A stretch of 64,000 bases of DNA, taken from contig UQHH01000009.1 of NCBI GenBank assembly GCA_900540865.1, positions 5,527 through 69,526 on the forward strand, written 5' to 3'. Positions 8,520-18,127 of this stretch are shown here, piece by piece. The notes under the pieces are model-generated. The model saw only the letters and a list, made by a program, of their open reading frames with translations. It made no database searches and was not told where the DNA came from. This DNA comes from an uncultured Oscillospiraceae bacterium. GTDB taxonomy: Bacteria > Bacillota > Clostridia > Oscillospirales > Acutalibacteraceae. The translations under genes were made by a program, and so were the position numbers. Within the stretch, counting starts at the first letter, position 1. Each line of letters opens with the position of its first letter.

Positions 8520-10592
8520 TTATTGCGCTGTTTCCTCTTCCGCAGAAGCCGCTTCCTCAGCGGGTGCTTCTACCGGAGGCTCGGAAACCGCAACGACCTC
8601 GTCCTGCGCCGGGGCTGCTTGCTGGCCGTTTTCCGGCTCGAGAAGCGCGCGCATAGAAAGGCTGACACGCCTCTTTTCAAAGTCGATTGCCGTAATCTTT
8701 GCGTTGACGACCTGTCCGACGGTAAGCTCGTCCTGCGGCTTTTCAATCCTGTGGTCGGCAATCTGGGATACATGAATCAGTCCGTCGATGCCCGGCAGGA
8801 TATTTGCGAAAGCGCCGAAGGAGGTCATGCCGACAATCTTCGCTTCCACAGCCGTTCCGACCGGAAATTCCTTTTCAAGCTTAACCCAGGGATTGTCCTC
8901 CGTCTTTTTATAGCCGAGGGAGATGTTGCCCTTTTCCGTGTCGATGTCCTTTACGTAAACCTCGACGGTATCGCCAACGTTTACAACCTCGGACGGATGC
9001 TTGATGCGCGCCCAGGAAAGCTCGGAAATATGAATCATGCCGTCCACGCCGCCAATATCGACGAACGCGCCGTAGCTTGTCAGGGATTTGACGACGCCGG
9101 TGTAAACCTTGCCTATTTCGCAGGTCTTCCAGAATTCTTCCTTCAGCTTAGCCCTTTCCTCTTTGAGGACGCCGCGGATGGAGCCGACTGCGCGCCTGCG
9201 GCCCTTATTGATGTCGATAATCCTGAAATGGACTTCCTTCTTGAGGAGGTCCTCAAGCGGCTCGCCTCTTGAAGCGGTCGCCTGGGAGGCCGGAATAAAG
9301 ATTTTTACGCCGTTGGAAACGCAGATGACTCCGCCCTTGATTACCTCTGTAATAACGCCTGTCAGGATGGCCTGGCTCTCTTCCGCCTCGACAATCGTAT
9401 CCCAGCCCTTGAGTGCGTCGACACGCTTTTTGGAAAGCGTGATAACGCCTTCCTGGTCGTTCGTGCGCATAATGAGCAAATCGAGCGTATCGCCAATTTT
9501 AACGAGGTCTTCCGTTTTCGCGTTCGGGTCGTTTGTCAGCTCGTCGAGCTTTACGACGCCCGCCTGCTTTCTGCCGACATCGACAAAAACCTCGTTGGGA
9601 GTAATTCTTTCAACGACTCCCTGTACCCTCCCATCTGTATTAAAGCTCTTGAGGTTCTCCTCGAGCATTTCAGCAAAGCTGTTTTCAGAATTGTCAACTG
9701 TTGTTTCACCGGATTGCGTGTTTAAAACGTCTGTCATCTTATCCAGTACCTCCTTTATAATCCTCGCCGGTGCCGAAGCCCCAGCCGTTACGCCGATTGA
9801 ATGCGCCTTTTGTATCTCCCGCACAGGCAGGTCCTTACTTGTCTGCGCAAGCCAGGTGTTGGGACAGCGCTCTTTGCAAATGTCGTATAATTTGCGCGTA
9901 TTGGAGCTGTTTTTATCGCCGATTACGACCATAAAATCAGATTGCTCCGACAGAGCCTTCGCCTCTGACTGTCTTTCTGACGTAGCACTACATATTGTAT
10001 CAAAAAAAGTGGGATTTGTATATACCTTTTTTACAGTTTCTAAACATTTTTTCCATTGAGATACGTCAAAAGTAGTCTGTGCGACGACACAAATGTCTTT
10101 ATTTTTCAAATGAGGAAATTTAACCGCAAGCTCTTCTATTTGTGAAGGGCTGTCGAGCGTAAAATACTCACCCTCGCAGTGCCCCACTACGCCCTGTACC
10201 TCCGGATGGTTTTTGTCTCCAATAATAAAAACCGTTTTTCCCGCTTTCGACTCTCTCGCGGCAGTCCGGTGGATTTTGGCGACGAACGGACAGGTCGCGT
10301 CCGCGCAGTCGAGGCCGAGCTCTGCAATCTGGTCGTAAACGCTTTGCGGAACGCCGTGGGAACGGATGACGACCGTGCGGCCTTTCTCTACATCCCCCGG
10401 CTCGTCCACCGTCAAAACGCCGCGTCGTTCAAGCTCCTCGACCAGCTCTTTGTTGTGGATAATCGGCCCGAGTGTACAGACCCTTTTATTTTCATCCAGC
10501 AGGCCGTACACCATATTGACCGCCCGGTTTACCCCAAAGCAGAAGCCGGCCGATTTTGCCAATGTAATTTTTTGTGTTTGATGCTGTGACAC
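8520..10592 (-). CDS. ispH: Fused HMBPP reductase (IspH) and S1-domain RNA-binding protein
   Basis: Residues 1 to about 285 form IspH, the [4Fe-4S] enzyme making IPP and DMAPP from HMBPP in the MEP isoprenoid pathway; the three cluster cysteines are seen near 18 (AGFCFGV), 101 (DATCPFV) and 201 (TICSATS). From about 310 to 650 there are four S1 repeats (for example VQGVVERITPNEVFVDVGRK and GVVKSLTSYGAFVDIGG), as in ribosomal protein S1, and then an acidic Glu/Ala-rich tail. This fusion is a known architecture in Clostridia. The ATG at 10592 follows AAAGGGATTTTCTATTGT. A terminator separates it from pfkA, so it should have its own promoter, which I could not place. Confidence 0.95.
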   Translation of the reverse strand: MSQHQTQKITLAKSAGFCFGVNRAVNMVYGLLDENKRVCTLGPIIHNKELVEELERRGVLTVDEPGDVEKGRTVVIRSHGVPQSVYDQIAELGLDCADATCPFVAKIHRTAARESKAGKTVFIIGDKNHPEVQGVVGHCEGEYFTLDSPSQIEELAVKFPHLKNKDICVVAQTTFDVSQWKKCLETVKKVYTNPTFFDTICSATSERQSEAKALSEQSDFMVVIGDKNSSNTRKLYDICKERCPNTWLAQTSKDLPVREIQKAHSIGVTAGASAPARIIKEVLDKMTDVLNTQSGETTVDNSENSFAEMLEENLKSFNTDGRVQGVVERITPNEVFVDVGRKQAGVVKLDELTNDPNAKTEDLVKIGDTLDLLIMRTNDQEGVITLSKKRVDALKGWDTIVEAEESQAILTGVITEVIKGGVICVSNGVKIFIPASQATASRGEPLEDLLKKEVHFRIIDINKGRRRAVGSIRGVLKEERAKLKEEFWKTCEIGKVYTGVVKSLTSYGAFVDIGGVDGMIHISELSWARIKHPSEVVNVGDTVEVYVKDIDTEKGNISLGYKKTEDNPWVKLEKEFPVGTAVEAKIVGMTSFGAFANILPGIDGLIHVSQIADHRIEKPQDELTVGQVVNAKITAIDFEKRRVSLSMRALLEPENGQQAAPAQDEVVAVSEPPVEAPAEEAASAEEETAQ

Positions 10593-10612
10593 AATAGAAA
10601 ATCCCTTTCAAA

Positions 10613-10648
10613 AGCAAAAGAAACGGCTGTAACGTTACCAGCCGTTTC
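10613..10648 (-). terminator. Terminator after pfkA
   Basis: GAAACGGCTG / CAGCCGTTTC, a perfect 10-bp stem with a 9-base loop, then TTTTGCTTTTG on the minus strand. It lies 13 bases past pfkA and before ispH-S1. Confidence 0.8.
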
Positions 10649-10660
10649 CGTAATTTAAAC

Positions 10661-11629
10661 TTAGATAGAAATATCCATGGCAACGTTGTAAAGCTCCCTG
10701 TTGAATTCTCTCTTCATATTAAGCGCTTCGGTGATGTCAAAATCGACAATCCTGCCGTTCTGCATAGCAACAACCCTGTTGCCAACACCCTTTTCGAGCA
10801 GCTCAACTGCACAGTGCCCCATAGAGCTTGCGACGACCCTATCACGAAGCGTTGGCGAACCGCCGCGCTGTACGTGGCCGAGCACTGTGGCGCGCGTTTC
10901 AATGCCGGTTTCTTCCTGGATACGCTTGGCAATCGCCTCAACGCCGCCCACGCCCTCGGCGACTATGATGATAAAATGCTTTTTGCCGGAGCTCTGCGTA
11001 AAGCGCATGCGCTCGATGACGTCCTTTTCGATGTCGTAGGGCATTTCCGGTACGAGAATCGCCGTAGCGCCGACTGCGATACCCGTTTCAAGCGCAATAT
11101 CCCCGCAGCGCCTGCCCATGACCTCGACGACGCTGCAGCGGTCATGCGACTGGGCTGTGTCGCGAATGCGGTCTACCATTTCCATTGCCGTGTTCATTGC
11201 CGTGTCGAAGCCGACGGTATATTCGCTGCACGCGATGTCGTTGTCGATGGTGCCCGGAATACCGACGCACAGGATACCCTGCCCGGTAAGGTCGCGCGCG
11301 CCGCGGAACGAGCCGTCGCCGCCGATGACGACTACGCCGTCTACGCCGAGCTTATGACACGTTTCTGCCGCTTTTTTTACGCCGGCCGGCGTGTTGAATT
11401 CTTCGCTTCTCGCGGTATAGAGCGTGGTACCGCCCTTGTGGATTATATCAGAAACACTGCGGAGGTTCATCTCAAAGACGTCGCCGTTCAAAAGGCCGTT
11501 ATAGCCCCTGTGCACGCCAATGACTCGCATGCCCTTCGACAGCGCCGTCCTGGCAACCGCCCTGACGGCCGCGTTCATACCCGGAGCGTCACCGCCGCTT
11601 GTTAATACTGCAATTGATTTCACCGACAT
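10661..11629 (-). CDS. pfkA: ATP-dependent 6-phosphofructokinase
   Basis: PfkA phosphorylates fructose 6-phosphate in glycolysis. The 322-residue length and motifs are those of bacterial ATP-PFK: SGGDAPGMNAAV at the nucleotide site, GGDGSFRGA near residue 104, and the catalytic PGTIDNDI near 125-132 (catalytic Asp). Glycine after GGDG (GGDGS) indicates ATP use. The start ATG at 11629 is preceded by GGAGG; an upstream extension overlaps the promoter. It has its own sigma-A promoter and terminator and is therefore monocistronic. Confidence 0.97.
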   Translation of the reverse strand: MSVKSIAVLTSGGDAPGMNAAVRAVARTALSKGMRVIGVHRGYNGLLNGDVFEMNLRSVSDIIHKGGTTLYTARSEEFNTPAGVKKAAETCHKLGVDGVVVIGGDGSFRGARDLTGQGILCVGIPGTIDNDIACSEYTVGFDTAMNTAMEMVDRIRDTAQSHDRCSVVEVMGRRCGDIALETGIAVGATAILVPEMPYDIEKDVIERMRFTQSSGKKHFIIIVAEGVGGVEAIAKRIQEETGIETRATVLGHVQRGGSPTLRDRVVASSMGHCAVELLEKGVGNRVVAMQNGRIVDFDITEALNMKREFNRELYNVAMDISI

Positions 11630-11666
11630 AACAAATTCCTCCGATTGTAAAATTTCGCTGTCTATC

Positions 11667-11695
11667 ATTATAGTAAAAGCACGTAGAATAATCAA
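11667..11695 (-). promoter_or_regulatory. Sigma-A promoter for pfkA
   Basis: TTGATT (11695-11690), 17-base spacer, TATAAT (11672-11667) on the minus strand, about 38 bases before the start codon. Confidence 0.85.
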
Positions 11696-11763
11696 GCCTT
11701 TTTTCTTGATTTTAACGAAAATTTGCTAAATTTTTAACAATCTGCCGCGCCCGCCATAAAAGC

Positions 11764-14700
11764 TCACTTAACCGCGACATTATCTTCCCCAATGCGCCGC
11801 TTCAGCTCGTTTATCATGACGTCGTTCAAGTCCACCCACATCTGCGCGGGCGCGCGCAGGCGCTTGCCCGTGTCGGACAGTACAAATACGATGGGGCTTC
11901 TCCCCTCACTGAAAATATCGAGCACCTGCTTTGCGCGGGCGTACTCCTCGCACTCCATATTTTTTACGCGCAGGTAAAGCGCGGGCACTGTGCTTCGCTG
12001 CTGCCCCGCGTTATAGGCCGGTTTCCCGCTGTTTACAGAAGAGGGTGAGCCTTGAACGTCTTTTGGAGCCTCTTTTGAGGCGGGCTTTACCTGGTTACAC
12101 AGAAGCTTTGGCTCTTCTTCCTCGCGCAGGCTTACGCTCGCAAGCACATCGACGACGCTTCCTTCCAGAAAATACGTTCCGTATTCTGTAAGAGTTTGTG
12201 GAAATACGAGCATTTCAACCGCGCCCGTCATGTCCTCGAGCGTTACGAACGCCATCATGGAATTGTTTTTGGTCGCCTTCAGCTTCACTCGTGAGATGAT
12301 TGCAAGCACATGCACACGCGCACCGTCCTGGTAGCGGCTGTTTTGCGCGCCCTCGCTTTCGAGTATCTTTAAAATCTGGTCGGTTTTTAAAGCCTTCGAC
12401 ACCTTAGCATATTCCGCCATCGGATGGCCGGACAGGTACATGCCCGTGACCTCTTTTTCCATGGCAAGGCGTTCCGTAATCGTAAAGTCGTCGAGCTTAT
12501 CAAGCTGCGGCTCACCACTTCCGGCCAGCTCCTCGCTGTCGAAAAAGCTTAACTGCCCGTCCATGTTACGGCGTTTGTCCTGCTCCAGCCCGTCGAGCAC
12601 CGTTTTGACGCCCGACAGCATTTCGCGCCGGTTATGGCCCATATCGTCGAGCGCGCCGCTCTTAATCAGGCTTTCCACGGCGCGGCTGTTCATCCCCTTG
12701 CCGTAAAGCCGCTTGCAGAAATTATAAAACGAGGTGTATTTCCCGTTTGCGCGCTCTATGACGATTTCGTCGATAAAGCTCTTGCCGAGGTTTTTAATTG
12801 CCATCAGCCCGAACCGGATGTCATCGCCCGATACCGTAAACCCATCGGTGCTGATATTGACGTGCGGCGGCAGCACCTTAATGTGCAGGCGCTGGCATTC
12901 CGCCGTATACGCGGCGAGCTTGTTTGAATTGTCGAGCACGCTCGTAAGCAGCGCCGCCAGGTATTCCTTCGGGTAGTGGTATTTCAGCCACGCCGTCTGG
13001 TAGGCGATGTTCGCGTATGCCGCCGCGTGCGATTTGTTAAAGGCATAGGAGGCAAAGCTCTCCATCTCACTATAGATGGAGGCTGCTGTTTTTTCGTCCA
13101 CACCACGGCGCAGGCAGCCCTCTACCTCTATCTCTCCTTTATCATTTACAAGACCATGGATAAATATCTGGTGCTCGCGTTCCATGACGTCCTTTTTCTT
13201 TTTCGACATGGCGCGGCGCACAATGTCGGCGCGTCCGAGTGAATAGCCGGCGAGCGTGCGGAAAATCTGCATGACCTGCTCCTGATAGACGATACAGCCG
13301 TACGTCACATCCAATATATCCTTTAAAATCGGATGCTTGTAGGTGACCTTTTCCGGGTGATGCCTGCATTCGATATACCTCGGAATGGAATCCATCGGCC
13401 CCGGACGGTACAGCGAGATAACGGCAATTAGGTCCTCGACCGATTCCGGCCTGAGCTGGACGAGCACGTTCCTCATGCCGCCCGATTCAAACTGGAACAC
13501 GCCCTCGGAATAGCCCTGTGTGAGCATATCAAAAACCGCTTTGTCGTCCTCGTTGATGTCCGCCTCTGTAAAAGCGGGATTCGATTTCAATATCATTTTT
13601 TTTGCGTCGTCCAGAACGGTCAGGTTGCGCAGGCCCAGGAAATCCATTTTTAAAAGGCCGAGCTCCTCGAGCGCGGTCATCGTGTACTGTGTGACGATTG
13701 CCTCGTCGTTCTTCGCAAGCGGCACGTAATAGCTAACGGGCTGTTCTGTGATAACGACACCCGCCGCGTGGGTCGTCGCGTGGCGCGGCATCCCCTCAAT
13801 GCTGCGCGCCATGTCGATGAGCTTTTTAATCTGCTCATCCGTATTGTAGCGTTCCTTTAAATCCTTTGAAACAGAAAGCGCCTTGTCAATTGTCATGCCC
13901 AAATCGGCAGGCACGAGCTTCGCGACGCTGTCGCATATGTTATAGGGGATGGCAAGCGCGCGCCCAACGTCGCGGATTGCGCCGCGCGCCGCCATGGTAC
14001 CGAAGGCGATAATCTGCGCGACATGGTCTTCCCCATACTTGCGGATGACGTAATCGATAACCTCCTGCCGCCTGTCCTTGCAGAAATCGATGTCGAAGTC
14101 CGGCATACTCACGCGCTCCGGGTTTAAAAACCGTTCAAACAGCAGGTTATATTTGATGGGGTCGATGCCCGTTATGCCGATGCAGTAAGCGGCAAGGCTT
14201 CCCGCGCCCGAACCGCGCCCGGGGCCTACCGGGATGTCCTTCGATTTCGCGTACTGGATAAAGTCGTTGACGATTAAATAGTAATCGACATAGCCCATAT
14301 CCCGCACGGTTTTGAGCTCGTAATCAAGGCGGTCAAACAGCTCCCGCGGCGGGTTTTCGCCGTAATTTTTGTAAAGGCCGTTTACGCACTGTTCCTTAAA
14401 ATATTCAAAATGGTCGCGCCCGTCCGGCACTTCAAAATGCGGCAGCTTCGTCTTGCCGAACTCGAATTCCACATTACAGCGCTCTGCTATCTTGACCGTG
14501 TTGTCAAACGCCTCCGGAACCTCCGGGAACAGCGCGCGCATTTCTTCCTCGTTTTTATAATAAAACTCGTCTGTCGCAAATTCCATGCGGTCTTCGTCTA
14601 AAACCGTGTGGTTTGTCTGGATGCAAAGGAGAATCCGGTGCATCTCGCTGTCCTCTTTGTCGATATAATGGCTGTCGTTCGTACAGACGAGCGGGATGCC

Positions 14701-15288
14701 CGTTTCCTTTGCGATTTGGATAAGCTGCGGGTTTGTCAGCCTTTGCTCCTCTATCCCGTGGTCCTGAATTTCAATATAATAATTGCCCTTTCCGAACACG
14801 CTTTCATAATAGAGCGCCTTTTGCTTTGCCCCCTCGTAGTCGCCCGCGAGCAGGCGGCGCGGCAGCTCGCCCGCAAGGCAGGCGGAAAGGCAGATAAGGC
14901 CCTCATGGTACTGCTCCAGAAGCTCGTCGTCTATTCTGGGTTTATTATAAAAGCCCTCTGTCCACGCCTTCGACACCATGGCAATAAGATTCTGGTAGCC
15001 CTTGTTGTTTTCGCACAGCAGCACCATATGGCGGCTTTCACGGTCGAGCTCCGGCGTTTTGTCATGGCGTGAGCGCGGCGCAACGTAGGCCTCACACCCT
15101 ATAATGGGCTTAATGCCCTCTTTTTTCGCGATTTTATAAAACTCAACCGCGCCGTACATATTGCCGTGGTCGGTTACGCAGACGGCGGGGAAGCTGCGCT
15201 CCTTCGCCGCCTTGACGAGCTTTTTCAGACGGCAGGCGCCGTCGAGCAGGCTGTATTCACTATGTACGTGCAGATGTACGAACGCCAT
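11764..15288 (-). CDS. dnaE: DNA polymerase III alpha subunit (DnaE)
   Basis: This is the DnaE-type replicative polymerase. The N-terminal PHP domain is clear (FVHLHVHSEYSLLDGA, VTDHGNMYG), followed by the palm with the catalytic aspartates in MPDFDIDFCKDRR and a later KMDFLGLRNLTVLDD, the thumb/fingers, helix-hairpin-helix (YLRPGPMDS-like RPGPMDSIPRYIE) and a C-terminal OB fold (VHVLAIISRVKLKATKNN). At about 1,174 residues it is full length. The ATG at 15288 is chosen because GGAG lies eight bases upstream; a GTG nine bases earlier is in frame. It follows whiA by 37 bases and is probably in the murB-rapZ-whiA transcript. Confidence 0.97.
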   Translation of the reverse strand: MAFVHLHVHSEYSLLDGACRLKKLVKAAKERSFPAVCVTDHGNMYGAVEFYKIAKKEGIKPIIGCEAYVAPRSRHDKTPELDRESRHMVLLCENNKGYQNLIAMVSKAWTEGFYNKPRIDDELLEQYHEGLICLSACLAGELPRRLLAGDYEGAKQKALYYESVFGKGNYYIEIQDHGIEEQRLTNPQLIQIAKETGIPLVCTNDSHYIDKEDSEMHRILLCIQTNHTVLDEDRMEFATDEFYYKNEEEMRALFPEVPEAFDNTVKIAERCNVEFEFGKTKLPHFEVPDGRDHFEYFKEQCVNGLYKNYGENPPRELFDRLDYELKTVRDMGYVDYYLIVNDFIQYAKSKDIPVGPGRGSGAGSLAAYCIGITGIDPIKYNLLFERFLNPERVSMPDFDIDFCKDRRQEVIDYVIRKYGEDHVAQIIAFGTMAARGAIRDVGRALAIPYNICDSVAKLVPADLGMTIDKALSVSKDLKERYNTDEQIKKLIDMARSIEGMPRHATTHAAGVVITEQPVSYYVPLAKNDEAIVTQYTMTALEELGLLKMDFLGLRNLTVLDDAKKMILKSNPAFTEADINEDDKAVFDMLTQGYSEGVFQFESGGMRNVLVQLRPESVEDLIAVISLYRPGPMDSIPRYIECRHHPEKVTYKHPILKDILDVTYGCIVYQEQVMQIFRTLAGYSLGRADIVRRAMSKKKKDVMEREHQIFIHGLVNDKGEIEVEGCLRRGVDEKTAASIYSEMESFASYAFNKSHAAAYANIAYQTAWLKYHYPKEYLAALLTSVLDNSNKLAAYTAECQRLHIKVLPPHVNISTDGFTVSGDDIRFGLMAIKNLGKSFIDEIVIERANGKYTSFYNFCKRLYGKGMNSRAVESLIKSGALDDMGHNRREMLSGVKTVLDGLEQDKRRNMDGQLSFFDSEELAGSGEPQLDKLDDFTITERLAMEKEVTGMYLSGHPMAEYAKVSKALKTDQILKILESEGAQNSRYQDGARVHVLAIISRVKLKATKNNSMMAFVTLEDMTGAVEMLVFPQTLTEYGTYFLEGSVVDVLASVSLREEEEPKLLCNQVKPASKEAPKDVQGSPSSVNSGKPAYNAGQQRSTVPALYLRVKNMECEEYARAKQVLDIFSEGRSPIVFVLSDTGKRLRAPAQMWVDLNDVMINELKRRIGEDNVAVK

Positions 15289-15324
15289 ATCGTCCACTCC
15301 TTTATTTTAACGTCCGGCAAAAGC

Positions 15325-16242
15325 TTACAGCTCTTGTGCGATTTCCATAATTCTCTGAATCCTGTGGTTGACGCCGCTCCTGCTGATTTTCGGCGTAAGC
15401 TCCTGCCCAATGTCGCGCAGGGAAAATTCCGGGTATTCCAGCCGCAAAAGCGCGACCTGCTTTAAGTCGTCGGACAGGCTTTCAAGCCCTTTGTACCGTT
15501 TAATTTTTTCAATCGCCTCGATTTGCAGCGCGGCGGCCTGCGCCGTTTTATTGATGTTCGCGATTTCCGAGTTCGTTTTCCTGTTGGTTTTGTTTCGTAA
15601 GTCTTTGTAAATCTTCGCCTGCATGATGGTCATAGACGCCATCGGCGCGCCGATTAAGGTCAAAAAGTCGGAAATCTGCTCGCTGTCCTTTAAATATACG
15701 ATAAAGCTGCCCTTGCGGTTTACAGTGCGCGGTTCCTTTGCAAATTCCGTGGCCTCTGAAATCAGGCGGCAGAGGTCGGCGCACAGGTTTTTATACGGCA
15801 TGCTGAATTCCAAATGATAATCCTTTTCGGGATTGATGACTGTACCGCAGCAGAGGAACACGCCGCGCAGGAACGCGCGCACGCTTCCCTCGTCCTCCAG
15901 GTTCGCGCGGTTGACACGCAGGCTCAGCTCCCGCGCGCTGTGGCCGAGGTCGGTAAAAACCCGCTCGCAATCGTAGGAATCCGGCACCGTAAGCGTAGAC
16001 AGGTGCGTACCTGTCCGCTTGCCGGTGATAGCGGTCTTTTTCTCCGTGATGACCCCAAATACCTCCGCAAGCAGCTGGGCAAAACGGTTTGCGACATGGG
16101 TGTTTTCCGTACTGAAAACGATACTGCCGGTTGAAAATTTTTTCGCAAACAGCAAAAAACCGTAGGCCTCCGCCCGTTTATGAGAAAGCGCGGCGTCCTG
16201 CGCCGCGCAAAGCTCCCGTTTTGTATCAAAGGCAAATGACAT
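15325..16242 (-). CDS. whiA: DNA-binding protein WhiA
   Basis: WhiA is a conserved Gram-positive protein with an N-terminal homing-endonuclease-like (LAGLIDADG) fold that has lost catalysis, and a C-terminal helix-turn-helix. It affects cell division and chromosome segregation in Bacillus and sporulation in Streptomyces. Family motifs include MSFAFDTKRELC at the start, RAFLRGVFLCCGTVINPEKDYHLEF in the core (shortened here to RAFLRGVFLCCGT), and LRDIGQELTPKISRSGVNHR in the helix-turn-helix. Full length at 305 residues. It follows rapZ closely, as in most Bacillota, although the gene yvcK that often separates them is absent. Confidence 0.96.
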   Translation of the reverse strand: MSFAFDTKRELCAAQDAALSHKRAEAYGFLLFAKKFSTGSIVFSTENTHVANRFAQLLAEVFGVITEKKTAITGKRTGTHLSTLTVPDSYDCERVFTDLGHSARELSLRVNRANLEDEGSVRAFLRGVFLCCGTVINPEKDYHLEFSMPYKNLCADLCRLISEATEFAKEPRTVNRKGSFIVYLKDSEQISDFLTLIGAPMASMTIMQAKIYKDLRNKTNRKTNSEIANINKTAQAAALQIEAIEKIKRYKGLESLSDDLKQVALLRLEYPEFSLRDIGQELTPKISRSGVNHRIQRIMEIAQEL

Positions 16243-16278
16243 AACGCCGCCCGCCCCTCTTTCCGTAATTTTGTCGCC

Positions 16279-17142
16279 TTACGCTTTCCTGATGTCCCTG
16301 TGGTGGATGCTCGCGCGCTGGCCGTGCTCCGTCAGGTGGCTGAACAAGAGCTTTGCGAGCGTTACGCTGCGGTGCTTGCCGCCCGTACAGCCGAACGCAA
16401 TGACGAGCTGGCTTTTTCCCTCTCCGATATAAAGCGGCAGGGAATAATCGATTAAATCGAGCACCCGCTTTAAAAGGCCCTTTGTCTGTTCCCATTTGAG
16501 CACGTATTCGCGCACCTCTTCGTCAAGCCCCGTCTTATGCTTGAGCTCCTCGATATAAAACGGGTTTGGAAGGCACCGCACGTCGAATACGAGGTCGGCC
16601 TCCGGCGGGACGCCGTATTTAAAGCCGAACGACATACAGGTGACGGTGAGCGCCATATTATTATCGCCCAAAAACAGCGTGGAGACGCGCTCCTTGAGCT
16701 GTGCCGGGGATAAAAGCGTCGTATCGATTACATAGTCGGCGTGTTCCCTGATGCTTTTGAGCAGCTCGCGCTCAAGGTTGACCGCGTCGAGCGTGGAGCC
16801 GCGGTAGTTTTCGCTCAAGGGGTGCTTTCTGCGCGTTTCCTTGTAGCGCGTGAGCAAAACGTCCTTTGACGCGTCAAGGAATAAAATTTTGAACGATTTC
16901 TTTTCACTTTTGAGCTTTAGCAGGATTTCCGTAAAGCTCTGGAAATCCTCTCCCGTGCGGATATTCGTCACGACGGACACATGCTTCATGCGCTCCTCAG
17001 ACGAATTTTTGCACAAATCGTAAAAGGTAGGGATGAGTACGGGCGGCAGGTTGTCGACGCAGTAAAAGTCGATGTCCTCAAGCGCGTGCAGGGCAATCGT
17101 CTTGCCCGCGCCGGAAAGCCCCGTTATAATGACAAACTCCAT
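16279..17142 (-). CDS. rapZ: RapZ/YvcJ family nucleotide-binding protein
   Basis: The 287-residue protein has an N-terminal P-loop (GLSGAGKT, residues 8-15), a Walker B-like strand, the family motif CVDNLPPVLIPTF and a C-terminal domain with AFGCTGGKHRSVTLA. In Bacteria RapZ binds small RNAs or UDP-sugar signals for control of amino-sugar synthesis; in Bacillota YvcJ influences competence through RNA metabolism. The ATG at 17142 has AAAGGG nine bases upstream; longer frames run into murB. It lies in murB-rapZ-whiA-dnaE. Confidence 0.95.
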   Translation of the reverse strand: MEFVIITGLSGAGKTIALHALEDIDFYCVDNLPPVLIPTFYDLCKNSSEERMKHVSVVTNIRTGEDFQSFTEILLKLKSEKKSFKILFLDASKDVLLTRYKETRRKHPLSENYRGSTLDAVNLERELLKSIREHADYVIDTTLLSPAQLKERVSTLFLGDNNMALTVTCMSFGFKYGVPPEADLVFDVRCLPNPFYIEELKHKTGLDEEVREYVLKWEQTKGLLKRVLDLIDYSLPLYIGEGKSQLVIAFGCTGGKHRSVTLAKLLFSHLTEHGQRASIHHRDIRKA

Positions 17143-17170
17143 TTGAATCATCCCTTTCTGTGATTCGGCG

Positions 17171-18082
17171 CTACTGCCCGATAAACCTGATTTCACATTC
17201 GAGCGGTACGCCGAACTTTTCAAGCACTGTCTTCTGTATATGCTCGACGAGGGACTTTACGTCCTTACTCGCCGCATCCTTGCTGTTGATAATAAAGCCC
17301 GCGTGCTTTTCACTCACCTGCGCGCCGCCTATTTTAAATCCTTTTAGTCCCGCCTGTTCGATAAGCGTGCCGGCAAAGTAGCCCTCCGGCCGTTTGAACA
17401 CGCTGCCCGCGCTCGGATAATCGAGCGGCTGCTTTTCTTTTCTTCTGTTCATAAAATCGTCCATACGCGCCCGGATTTCCGTTTCGGAATCCCTGTGGAG
17501 CTTTACGACGACCCCCGTAATAATATAACCGTTTTCTGAATAAATACTGTGCCGGTAAGAAAGCCTAAGTTCGTCCTTTTGAAAGCTGCCGGGATTTCCA
17601 TCCTGCGTGACATGGTGGCAGCAATAAAGCACATCCTTCATTTCTCCGCCGTATGCGCCCGCGTTCATGAACGCGGCGCCTCCTACGCTGCCCGGGATTC
17701 CCCAGGCGAATTCCAGCCCGGAAAGCGAATTTTCGCAGGCAAAAGAGCAAAGCCTTGCAAGGCTTACACCGCTGCCGCAGAAAATGGTATCGTCGTCCAC
17801 AAGGGAAATGCTTTTAAAATCCCCTTCCAGCTTTAAAACCACGCCTTTGATTCCTTCGTCGGAAACTACGAGGTCGGAGCCGCGGCCGAGAATAAAAAGG
17901 GGCGCGTCCTGCTCTTTACATGCCTTGAGCACGGCGCAAAGGCCATTTAAATCGTTTGCGATAACCAGCAGCTCCGCGCAGCCGCCGATTTTAAAGCTCG
18001 TGTAAGGCTTCATCGGCTCGTTTTCCCTGACGGTACAGCCGTGGGAAAGCGCGCGCTGGCTGATATGGGTAAGATTATACAT
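17171..18082 (-). CDS. murB: UDP-N-acetylenolpyruvoylglucosamine reductase
   Basis: MurB is the FAD/NADPH enzyme that makes UDP-MurNAc for peptidoglycan. Visible hallmarks are YTSFKIGG at the FAD domain, GIPGSVGGAAFMNAGAYGGE, SYRHSIYSENG with the substrate-binding Tyr, and YPSAGSVFKRPEG with the catalytic Ser, plus a final Glu region (GVPLECEIRFIG). This is the type IIa-length enzyme (303 residues). It is 28 bases upstream of rapZ. Confidence 0.96.
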   Translation of the reverse strand: MYNLTHISQRALSHGCTVRENEPMKPYTSFKIGGCAELLVIANDLNGLCAVLKACKEQDAPLFILGRGSDLVVSDEGIKGVVLKLEGDFKSISLVDDDTIFCGSGVSLARLCSFACENSLSGLEFAWGIPGSVGGAAFMNAGAYGGEMKDVLYCCHHVTQDGNPGSFQKDELRLSYRHSIYSENGYIITGVVVKLHRDSETEIRARMDDFMNRRKEKQPLDYPSAGSVFKRPEGYFAGTLIEQAGLKGFKIGGAQVSEKHAGFIINSKDAASKDVKSLVEHIQKTVLEKFGVPLECEIRFIGQ

Positions 18083-18127
18083 GGTATCCTCCGAGTAGCT
18101 ATGTAATGCCGCGCCGCGCGCGGTTCC

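Noticed and set aside
9109..10059. A 316-codon rightward frame inside ispH-S1
   Set aside because: Serine/leucine-rich shadow of the conserved S1 repeats on the other strand.
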